A stretch of 64,000 nucleotides of DNA, from the NCBI RefSeq assembly GCF_900199405.1, contig NZ_LT963430.1:3483894-3547893 (forward strand). Direction: 5' to 3'. Both the position numbers and the translations under genes were made by a program. The DNA comes from Beduinella massiliensis (GTDB taxonomy: Bacteria; Bacillota; Clostridia; Christensenellales; Aristaeellaceae). Each line of letters begins with the position of its first letter. Positions within the stretch are counted from its first letter, which is position 1. The notes beneath the pieces are model-generated. The model saw only the letters and a program-made list of their open reading frames with translations. It had not been told where the DNA came from and did no database searches. This document shows positions 23,688 to 30,843 of the stretch, one piece after another.

Positions 23688-24548
23688 TCATGGCGCTTCC
23701 TCCCTCTCTTCGTAGCTGGAAAGGTCCTTCGCGTTCACGTAGCCCACGCGTTCGCGTCCGCCGCGCTCCACGGCCCGAATCTCCCTCCACAGGGGCTTTC
23801 CCTCTACCTGCGCCTGAATCGTCAGCTCGCTTCCGTCCTTTATCGTGATACCGGTGAAGTTTTTCCCGTTCTCGATGGGGTGCGCGTACACGCGAAGCGA
23901 CTTGCCATCCCGCGTCGTGACGCGCGCCCGGCTGCCCGCGCCCAGCCAGGGGGCAAAGGGCTCGGCCGCCTCCGCGGGCTGATCATAAACGAGCCAGGAA
24001 GCGCGCCCCCAGTGCGTCCACAGGTAGGGCATCTCGTCCTCTACCACGCCGTAGAGATGTCCGCGCGCGTGCACGCACCGTCCCGATCCGACGTACACCC
24101 CCATGTGCGTAAAGCGGCCTGCGTCGTCCGCCTGAAAGAGCAGAATGCCCGCCTCATGCGGCATCGTCTCGATGGGCCCCGACTCCATACACCAGCGCGC
24201 AGCCGCGCCCTCGACGTTCGTTCGCCATTCCTTCGGAAAGAGCCCCTCCGAAGCGGATAGAAAGCCCTCCAGCAGCCCCGCACAGTCGAAAACCTCCAGA
24301 CCATCCCAGCGTTCGCAGGGCCCGAGCAGCAGTTGTGCATAGTCCTCGTACTGTTCCGCCCGCTGCCGCCGCACCGCAGGCGTGCAAATTTCACCCGCAG
24401 CCCCGTACAGGTAACCCACGCCCACCTTCGCGCGCGCATAGGCACAGAGGGCACCCGCCGTGCGGGGAAGCGCGTCCGCAGGCGCGGCGCTTGCGAGGCA
24501 GGACAGGGCCAAAAACAGCGAAAGGAAAACCCGCCTTTTCCGCTCCAA
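23688..24548 (-). CDS. NlpC/P60 family cell-wall hydrolase with SH3-like C-terminus
   Basis: 286 residues from a TTG at 24548, preferred because it is preceded by AAAGGCGG and reads directly into a signal peptide (MERKRRVFLSLFLALSCLAS, cleavage near PADA). The open frame begins at 24605, but that start would overlap the previous gene by 38 bases. The NlpC/P60 catalytic Cys is in VFDCAGLLEGFL and the His in FTHMGVYVGSGRCVHARG. The C-terminal 90 residues (ARVTTRDGKSLRVYAHP... REIRAVERGG... VGYVNAKDL) look like a bacterial SH3 domain. Likely cleaves peptidoglycan stem peptides outside the cell. It follows the SH3-repeat gene by 19 bases and is probably cotranscribed. Confidence 0.8.
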   Translation of the reverse strand: MERKRRVFLSLFLALSCLASAAPADALPRTAGALCAYARAKVGVGYLYGAAGEICTPAVRRQRAEQYEDYAQLLLGPCERWDGLEVFDCAGLLEGFLSASEGLFPKEWRTNVEGAAARWCMESGPIETMPHEAGILLFQADDAGRFTHMGVYVGSGRCVHARGHLYGVVEDEMPYLWTHWGRASWLVYDQPAEAAEPFAPWLGAGSRARVTTRDGKSLRVYAHPIENGKNFTGITIKDGSELTIQAQVEGKPLWREIRAVERGGRERVGYVNAKDLSSYEEREEAP

Positions 24549-24567
24549 GCTATTCCGCCTTTCCGCA

Positions 24568-26025
24568 TCAGCCGTTGGTATGTACCCAGCAGTTTGAAAG
24601 CTCAAGCGTCATACCGTCCGCCAGCATCAGGCTAACTTTCTCTGACGTGACGGTTCCCTGCTCCAACACGTTTCCCGCCGCGTCGCGCAGCACGTAGCTG
24701 CCGCTCGCCTCGCCGGGGACGGCGCACAGATAGCACATGCCGTCCGGGTAATCGCGCTTGACGCGCAACGCCGCACTCCCTGCGAAACTCATGGCCGTCT
24801 TGTCCGACACAGCCGGCGAGGCCACGATGCGCTCGATCGTCATGCCGTCGCCTACCTGAACCACGTCCCCCCGCTTCACGGATACGACGCAGGCGCTTTG
24901 CCGGCTCCCGCCGTCCGCAAGACGCGCCAGGCTGCACGAAAAGGTCTCGCCGCCCTTTGAGCGGATGGAGATCGCCCCTGCCTCGCCGCGCACGACGTAG
25001 AATCCCGCGGCAAGGTTAGCGCCCGCCGTATACGTCCCGGCTCCATAATAGAAGCTCCCGGCATCCGCTACCGTCAGGTAGTTTGCTTTCATATAGCCCG
25101 TCTTGTCGTCCTCGTCCACCAGCACGTGATACCAGCCGTCCAGCACGCCCAGGACGCGCACGCGCGTGTTGTTGTAATAGCGGCCGAGGGAATCCGACGC
25201 CTCGTCCGGACGGCTGCGCAGGTTCAGCCGGTCCGTAATGCGCGGGTTGTTCACCCGGCCTGCGGGCATCGCGCTCTCCACGAGGCCGCCCGCACTGCCA
25301 AAGGCGAGATAACGGCTCTGCATGTAGCCCTCGACGCCGGCGACGCTAACCCTGACCCAGGCGCCCGTGCTCCCGCCCAGCACCCGCACGTGTACGCCGT
25401 TGTAGTACTTGCCCAGCGACTGCGCCTGCGTATCCGGCAGCACGCGCAGGTGCAGACGGTCCTGCGGGTTCGGGTTGTTCACCACCGCATCGCCCGTTTC
25501 GGCCCCGCCGCCCGCGTCCTCCAGGGAGAGGTACGCGCCGCGCATGTACCCGCTCTGCCCCTCCACGTCCACGTGATACCACGCGCCCGCGACGCCCAGC
25601 ACCGTGACGCGCGTGCCGTTGTAATACCGCCCCAGCGACTGCGCGCGCTCGTCCGGCCGGCTTCGCAGGTTCAGCCGGTCGGCCGGGTTCGGGTTGTTCA
25701 CAAAGGCCGACGGCGTCGCGGGCGTGACGTAGGCATCGCCGCCTATCCGCAGGTAGGTCTTGAGCATGAAGCCCTCGACACCGCGCACGCGTACCTGGGC
25801 CCAATCGCCAAAGTCGCGGTCGTTCAGCACCTCGACCCTCACGCCCGTGTAGTACTTGCCCAGCGACTGCGCCTGCGTATCCGGCAGCACGCGCAGATGC
25901 AGGCGGTTTTCCGGCCGGTCGTTCACCACCACGCCCTGTAGATAACTGCCCGCCTGCGCCCCGGTGCACAGCACCAGCAGCAGCGCGAGCGCCAGAAAAA
26001 GACCTCCGCCCAGCTTCCCCTTCAT
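24568..26025 (-). CDS. Secreted protein with four bacterial SH3 repeats
   Basis: 485 residues. Signal peptide 1-25 (MKGKLGGGLFLALALLLVLC, TGAQA). Four SH3b repeats lie at about 32-92, 108-166, 181-240 and 257-317, period near 75. Repeats 1 and 3 share RLHLRVLPDTQAQSLGKYY, while 2 and 4 share RLNLRSRPDE and SLGRYYN, so the array arose by duplication of a two-repeat unit. The C-terminal third (GAGTYTAGANLAAGFYVVRG, then SIRSKGGETFSC) is a different beta-rich domain seen in Firmicutes surface proteins. Probably a wall-binding envelope protein working with the hydrolase encoded downstream. Confidence 0.85.
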   Translation of the reverse strand: MKGKLGGGLFLALALLLVLCTGAQAGSYLQGVVVNDRPENRLHLRVLPDTQAQSLGKYYTGVRVEVLNDRDFGDWAQVRVRGVEGFMLKTYLRIGGDAYVTPATPSAFVNNPNPADRLNLRSRPDERAQSLGRYYNGTRVTVLGVAGAWYHVDVEGQSGYMRGAYLSLEDAGGGAETGDAVVNNPNPQDRLHLRVLPDTQAQSLGKYYNGVHVRVLGGSTGAWVRVSVAGVEGYMQSRYLAFGSAGGLVESAMPAGRVNNPRITDRLNLRSRPDEASDSLGRYYNNTRVRVLGVLDGWYHVLVDEDDKTGYMKANYLTVADAGSFYYGAGTYTAGANLAAGFYVVRGEAGAISIRSKGGETFSCSLARLADGGSRQSACVVSVKRGDVVQVGDGMTIERIVASPAVSDKTAMSFAGSAALRVKRDYPDGMCYLCAVPGEASGSYVLRDAAGNVLEQGTVTSEKVSLMLADGMTLELSNCWVHTNG

Positions 26026-26100
26026 CGTAAAGCACTCCCCTCAGCCCTGATCTGTTCTATGGAAATAACGCGCGAAAAAAGCGATTTCGTGCAAAATAAA

Positions 26101-26308
26101 GGGAATTTGGATGAGCTTTTCCCATGGAGCAGATCTAGGTGGACCGGCTCCCCGGGGCCCGGCGCATTGAAAGCAAGTCCTCTCCTTCGGAAGGTCCCGC
26201 TAAGACCGTCAAGGCACGCAGTGAATACCCCTGCCAAGAGCTGTCCATACCTTCCATATCATTCGATATCCCTTGCGCGCCGATGAACTGCGCCGGCAAT
26301 TTTTTCCC
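26101..26308 (+). ncRNA. Candidate structured small RNA (6S-like) with terminator
   Basis: The 350-base gap between two minus-strand genes holds no credible gene but folds well as a plus-strand RNA. GGAU-G-AGCUUUU (26109-26120) pairs with AAGAGCUGUCC (26237-26246 region); G-U pairs on this strand would be C-A mismatches on the other, which points to plus-strand transcription. GCAG (26129-26132) pairs with CUGC (26231-26234), enclosing a bubble and an inner arm with a CCUUCGGAAGG hairpin. A hairpin at 26272-26299 (TTGCGCGC pairing GCGC-CG-GCAA) followed by TTTTTT could end the transcript. Length and long-rod-with-bubble shape suggest 6S RNA, but I cannot confirm family identity. Confidence 0.42.
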
Positions 26309-26375
26309 TCCGCGCTTCCCTTACTCGCAAAATACAAATCAAAGGATGCCGCAGCCCTGCACGTTTCTATGCCCG

Positions 26376-27143
26376 TCACAGCAGCTTCACGAGGATCATC
26401 GCGAGGCCCAGCGCCGCCAATACCACGCCGGTCGCGCGGTTGAGAACCTTCGGGTCCGCCTTGTTGGCAAACAGCGCCGATACCCGCGCGCCCACCAGCG
26501 TCGAGATCACGCATACGACCAGCGCCATCATGTCCGGTAGGCCGCCGATGACCATGTGCGAGGCCGCGCCCGTGAAGGCCGTGAACGCCATGATGAACAC
26601 GCTGGTGCCCACGGCCGTCTTGAGCTCATAGCCCAGCACGCTGGTGAGGATGAGTAGGAGCATCATGCCGCCGCCCGCGCCGATGAAGCCGCAGATGAAG
26701 CCGATCAATACGCCGCACACCAGAGACTGAACCGCCTTCGTGCGCGCGCTCTTCTGCGCCTGCTTCTCCTTGGTCGTCAGCACCGGGCGCGCGATGAACT
26801 TCACGCCCAGCAGAAACGTCATGAACACGGAAAAGTTGCCCATCGCCGTGCTGGGAACCAAAGAGGCGACGTAGCTGCCTACCAGCGTGAAGGCGAGCAC
26901 GCTGACGAGCATCACCAAACCGTTTTTCACGTCCAGGTTCTTGTGCTTGCCGTAGGTGTACGCGGAAATCGCGGAGGCCAGCACGTCCGACGCCAGGGCG
27001 ATACCCACCGCCTCATAAGGATCGAAGTGCAAAAACGTGATGAGCATGGGCGAGATAACCGCCGCCGCCGAAAGGCCCGCAAGGCCCGTGCCCACGCCCG
27101 CGCCCAAACCCGCGATGATGTAAATCAGAATTGCGAAAGCCAT
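26376..27143 (-). CDS. TauE/SafE family sulfite exporter/anion permease
   Basis: 255-residue membrane protein with seven to eight helices. Family motifs appear twice, as expected: AGLGAGVGTGLAGLSAAAVISPML near the start and FICGFIGAGGGMMLLLILTSVLG in the middle. Members move sulfite, sulfoacetate, taurine-derived or similar organosulfur anions, usually outward. There is no sulfur-metabolism gene beside it, so the substrate is open. It stands alone on the minus strand. Confidence 0.88.
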   Translation of the reverse strand: MAFAILIYIIAGLGAGVGTGLAGLSAAAVISPMLITFLHFDPYEAVGIALASDVLASAISAYTYGKHKNLDVKNGLVMLVSVLAFTLVGSYVASLVPSTAMGNFSVFMTFLLGVKFIARPVLTTKEKQAQKSARTKAVQSLVCGVLIGFICGFIGAGGGMMLLLILTSVLGYELKTAVGTSVFIMAFTAFTGAASHMVIGGLPDMMALVVCVISTLVGARVSALFANKADPKVLNRATGVVLAALGLAMILVKLL

Positions 27144-27245
27144 GTTCCGTCCACTCCCTGCCTTTAATCGTTTACCGATGAACTATTATAAGGCGGGATG
27201 CCGCTTTTCGCAACCATTTGGGGCTGAAAACCGCAAAAAAGTGTT

Positions 27246-27980
27246 TCAAAACACCTCGTATACGTTTGGATCGTCCGCCGTAACCGGCGAAAGGTAGCGC
27301 GTCATCATGTAGCCGCGCACGCCGTTCAGCTCGACCTGCGACCACTCGTCGTCCGGAAACAGCAGCAGAATCTCCGTGCCGGTGGGCACCCTGCCGGCGA
27401 CCGGAGCCTCCAGGCTGGGCGCCAGGCGCAGGTTGACGGTCGTCTCGCGCGCGGGGTCGTCCGGGTCTGCCACTCGCATGCGTCCGCCGGCCATGTCCTC
27501 CGCCCCCTTTACGGTCAGCCGGTTGGTGAGCACGTACCCTTCCAGGCCGGGCAGCGCGACGTGCGTAAACTGCCCTTCTTCCCCCAGCACGGCGAGCACG
27601 CGGCCCGGCCTGATGAGCGCCCTCTGCGCGCCCAGGGACGCCGTCGGGTGTACGGCGGTGCTCCCCGCCGCGGCATTCACAATCGCGATGCGCGCGGCCG
27701 CCTCGCACTCGCCGAAGGAAAGGTTGATCGTCGGCACAAACCCTTCTCCCTGGCTGGAGCGCACGCGGCACCAACAGCTTCCGACCTGGGTCACCTCCAG
27801 CGCTTCTCCGACCGCGAGCCTGGCGAACATGCCGTCGTCGCCTTGAACCGAGCACAGCGGCGCGTCGATCGCCACCTTTGCCGTAAACGCCTCCTGCGCT
27901 TCTCCGGGCGTCGCTTCCGCGCAGGCCGCGCTTGCGGCAAGCAGCGCCAGAGCAAACAGGACCCAAAAAATCCGTTTCAT
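27246..27980 (-). CDS. Secreted SH3-domain protein
   Basis: 244 residues from the ATG at 27980, which has GGAAGGAGG 7 bases upstream; the open frame to 28085 has none. Signal peptide MKRIFWVLFALALLAASAAC, with a cysteine at 20 that could be lipid-modified (SAAC). The mature part contains two to three SH3-like units: KVAIDAPLCSVQGDDGMFARL with VGSCWCRVRSSQGEGFV, a degenerate middle one ending HVALPGLEGYVLTNRL, and ETTVNLRLAPSLEAPVAGRV with WSQVELNGVRGYMMTRYL. Likely an envelope-associated binding protein like its neighbour at 24568. Confidence 0.78.
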   Translation of the reverse strand: MKRIFWVLFALALLAASAACAEATPGEAQEAFTAKVAIDAPLCSVQGDDGMFARLAVGEALEVTQVGSCWCRVRSSQGEGFVPTINLSFGECEAAARIAIVNAAAGSTAVHPTASLGAQRALIRPGRVLAVLGEEGQFTHVALPGLEGYVLTNRLTVKGAEDMAGGRMRVADPDDPARETTVNLRLAPSLEAPVAGRVPTGTEILLLFPDDEWSQVELNGVRGYMMTRYLSPVTADDPNVYEVF

Positions 27981-28043
27981 CCCGAGGCCTCCTTCCAAAC
28001 CTTTCCTTGATACGACGGCATCCGACGAACTTTTCTTCCACCC

Positions 28044-28072
28044 TGCACAGAAAGTTCGATATCTGTTATAAT
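28044..28072 (+). promoter_or_regulatory. Promoter of the GT-C gene
   Basis: TGCACA (28044-28049), 17-base spacer, extended -10 TGTTATAAT with TATAAT at 28067-28072, about 35 bases before the start codon at 28107. Confidence 0.75.
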
Positions 28073-28106
28073 GGGGAGAAATCACGACAGGAAAAAGGAG
28101 CGGGCT

Positions 28107-29672
28107 ATGAACAAACCTCGTGCGCGCCTTCTCGTCGCCGCGGCGCTTTCGGCGCTGCTCGCGCTGTTTCTTGGCGCCTTTCTCATCGTCAATGTGCGGG
28201 GCTTCGTGCGCTTTTGCGACGCGGACATGCAGGCGGACGTGCAGGTGGCTTCTCTCATGCGCGAACAGGGGACGCTCTTTCCCGACAACTGGATCTTCGG
28301 CAACCAGTTCTACGTGGCCGCGACGCCCGTTCTATGCGCGCTGCTGATGCGCGTCGTGCCCTCGCCCAACCTCGCGATGGGCCTTTCGACCACGATCATG
28401 GGCGCGCTCGTGCTGCTCTCCGCGCTCTACCTGCTGCGCCCCTTTACAGGCAAAACGGCGCGGCTCTTTGCGCTCGTCACGCTGGCCGCGGGCATCGCCT
28501 GCGAAAACATCGCCGTGTCCCGTATAGGGCAGCTCTTCTTTTTGATGGCCTCCTATTACGCCTGCTACGTGGTGACCGCCTTCCTCGTCTACGGGGTATG
28601 GCTCCGTCTGCGCTTCACGCCCAGCCGTAGGCGGGCGTGGGCGATGGCCCCCGTGGCCCTCGCGCTCAGCTTCGCCATGGGCATGCAGAGCCTGCGGCAG
28701 ACGCAGGTGATGGTGCTGCCGCTGCTGCTCGTTGAGGCAATCTGCTTCGCCCGGGACGCCGCGCGCAGGCGCCCGAAAAGGCTCGGTCCCGCCGCATTCG
28801 CGCTGCTCGCGGCGGCCGCAAACATGCTGGGCCTCCTCGCGATCCGCGCCCTTTCGCCGGAGCAGCGGACCCTCTACGACAGCTTCCCCACGGACTTCAC
28901 CGTGCCGCTCACGCAGCGCGTCGGCAGCTTCCTTTCGGCCTTTGGCGACGCCGCGGGACTCACGTCGGGCGGCGCGCTCTCGCCGCTTCCCGTTCTGCTG
29001 CCCGCGCTTTTGCTCCTGCTGCTTACGCTGCTCGATCTCGCGCTGCAGGCGCTTCGCCCGCGCGGGGAGCGCGCGATCTTTGCGGCGCAGGGGCTCTGCC
29101 TGCTCGGCGTTCTGGGCGTGCTGCCCGCGACGTTCCTCTCCTCGTTCGTCATGCGCAGCACGTATCTGTTCATGTACTACCCGCTCGCGGCACTGTGCCT
29201 GTGCGATCTGGCGATTCGGGCAGCCGGCCGCGCGCGCATCGCGCTTTCCGGCGCGTTGTGCCTGATCGCCCTCGTCAACTTCACGACCGGCGTTCTGCCC
29301 TGTGTACGCGCGTCCTTTTCCACTGAAAAGACCGACGCCATGCGGATAGCCGACTGGATGGCCGAAAACGACTACGACGTGCTCTACGGCTACTGGTGGG
29401 ACGTGGGGCGCGTGCTCGCCGCGGCGGACGGGCGCGTCCAGGGCAGCGGATGGATCGCGAGGCCCCTGCAGGTGCAGCCCTACATCACGCTGACCGACGT
29501 GTACGGAGAGGATCTCTGCGACTGGGCGATCTACATGCTGCGGGAGGAGGACCGCGAGGAGGTCTTCGCCACTGCCGAAGAGATGGGCGCCGTGCTCACC
29601 GAGCAGGCCCGGATCGGCAAATACGCGCTCTACACCTCGGACTTTCCGCTGATGTATTACGCGGACAGGTGA
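28107..29672 (+). CDS. GT-C-like multi-pass membrane protein (putative glycosyltransferase)
   Basis: 521 residues from the ATG at 28107 (AAAGGAG 6 bases before it). About ten to eleven hydrophobic helices; first helix ARLLVAAALSALLALFLGAF. An extracytoplasmic loop after helix 1 has FVRFCDADMQADVQVASLMRE, with the acidic pair typical of the catalytic first loop of GT-C enzymes (mannosyl/arabinosyl/oligosaccharyl transferases using lipid-linked sugars). The C-terminal 110 residues form a soluble domain (DAMRIADWMAENDYDVLYGYWW). No exact family is recognised. It is followed after 3 bases by the radical SAM gene, so both share a transcript. Confidence 0.7.
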   Translation: MNKPRARLLVAAALSALLALFLGAFLIVNVRGFVRFCDADMQADVQVASLMREQGTLFPDNWIFGNQFYVAATPVLCALLMRVVPSPNLAMGLSTTIMGALVLLSALYLLRPFTGKTARLFALVTLAAGIACENIAVSRIGQLFFLMASYYACYVVTAFLVYGVWLRLRFTPSRRRAWAMAPVALALSFAMGMQSLRQTQVMVLPLLLVEAICFARDAARRRPKRLGPAAFALLAAAANMLGLLAIRALSPEQRTLYDSFPTDFTVPLTQRVGSFLSAFGDAAGLTSGGALSPLPVLLPALLLLLLTLLDLALQALRPRGERAIFAAQGLCLLGVLGVLPATFLSSFVMRSTYLFMYYPLAALCLCDLAIRAAGRARIALSGALCLIALVNFTTGVLPCVRASFSTEKTDAMRIADWMAENDYDVLYGYWWDVGRVLAAADGRVQGSGWIARPLQVQPYITLTDVYGEDLCDWAIYMLREEDREEVFATAEEMGAVLTEQARIGKYALYTSDFPLMYYADR

Positions 29673-29675
29673 GAA

Positions 29676-30539
29676 ATGCATTATACGGAAGTCAAGGGCC
29701 TTTTGTCCGCCCAAAACGGCATGAACCTCTACCGCGGGTGCACACACGGGTGCATCTACTGCGACAGCCGGAGCCGCTGCTACCACGTCGACCCTCCCTT
29801 TGACGACGTGGAGGTCAAGCGCAACGCGCCGGAGCTGCTGGAAGCGGCGCTGCGGGGGAAGCGCAGGAAGTGCATGATCGGCACGGGCGCGATGAGCGAC
29901 CCCTACATCCCGCTGGAGCAGGAGCTGGGCCTCACCCGCGCCTGTCTTGAGATCATCGAGCGTCACGGCTTCGGCCTTACGATTCTGACGAAGTCCGACG
30001 GCATCCTGCGCGACATCGATCTGCTGGAGCGGATCCACAATAAGGCCAAGTGCGTGGTGCAGATGACGCTCACCACCTACGACGAGGCGCTTTGCCGGAC
30101 GCTCGAGCCGAATGTATGCACCACGCGCAGGCGTTTTGAAGTGCTGAAGGCCTTTCAGGCACGCGGCATTCCCACCGTGGTGTGGCTCTGCCCGCTGCTG
30201 CCCTTTATAAACGACACGGAGGATAACCTGCGTGGGATTTTAGGCTATTGCTTTGAGGCGGGCGTTCACGGCATCCTCAACTTCGGCATCGGCCTCACGC
30301 TGCGCGAGGGCAACCGGGAGTACTTCTACGAGCAGCTCGACGCGCACTTTCCCGGTCTGCGCAGGCGGTACGCGCAGAAGTACGGCCTGCAATATGCGGT
30401 TACGAGCGACCGGCACGCGGCGCTGATGGAAATCTTCCGCGCGGAATGCCGCCTTCGCGGGGTTTTGTGCGAGCCGGACGAGGTTTTCCGCTACCTGCAC
30501 GCTTTTCCCGAGGCGGGCGAGCAGCTCAGGATGTTTTGA
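29676..30539 (+). CDS. Radical SAM protein, SplB-like family
   Basis: 287 residues. The [4Fe-4S] cluster motif is CX3CX2C: C22, C26 and C29 in YRGCTHGCIYCDSRSRCY, the variant found in the spore photoproduct lyase-like/Rv2578c family rather than the usual CX3CX2C with phenylalanine. Supporting motifs: MIGTGAMSDPYIPLEQELGLTR and ILTKSDGILRDIDLL. Members generally lack known substrates; the DNA-repair function of SplB itself requires a conserved cysteine in the C-terminal half that I do not clearly see. The gene follows the GT-C gene by 3 bases. Confidence 0.88.
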   Translation: MHYTEVKGLLSAQNGMNLYRGCTHGCIYCDSRSRCYHVDPPFDDVEVKRNAPELLEAALRGKRRKCMIGTGAMSDPYIPLEQELGLTRACLEIIERHGFGLTILTKSDGILRDIDLLERIHNKAKCVVQMTLTTYDEALCRTLEPNVCTTRRRFEVLKAFQARGIPTVVWLCPLLPFINDTEDNLRGILGYCFEAGVHGILNFGIGLTLREGNREYFYEQLDAHFPGLRRRYAQKYGLQYAVTSDRHAALMEIFRAECRLRGVLCEPDEVFRYLHAFPEAGEQLRMF

Positions 30540-30545
30540 CGGCGC

Positions 30546-30573
30546 AAAAAGGGCGGGCTCTAAAGCCTGCCCT
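30546..30573. terminator. Bidirectional terminator
   Basis: AGGGCGGGCT (30550-30559), loop CTAA, AGCCTGCCCT (30564-30573), 10 bp with one G-U pair. On the minus strand it runs into CCCTTTTTG. Confidence 0.75.
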
Positions 30574-30843
30574 CATTGGATAGCCAAACGATCTTTTCAA
30601 GGCATGGAAGACATTCTCCCGTGCCTTTCTTTATTTATTCGCCATACCAATCCCAGTGTTGATCCTACAAGTACGGAGTGCAGCAATTGCGGCTATCATA
30701 CAACGGGATATTAAGCAAAATCCGACCAGATTTAATCAAGGGGAAACCGCCAACAAGGCAATTCCCCCTCTGTATTTCATACATAAGATTCTAAATCCCC
30801 TGTGAGTTCCTTTATGGCGGATAATTTTTACATATTCAAGGCG
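30574..30843. other. AT-rich intergenic stretch without recognised features
   Basis: About 270 bases between convergent genes. It holds only weak inverted repeats (for example AGGCATGG with CCGTGCCT followed by a T-rich run near 30625-30640). No gene, repeat or mobile element end was found. Confidence 0.5.
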
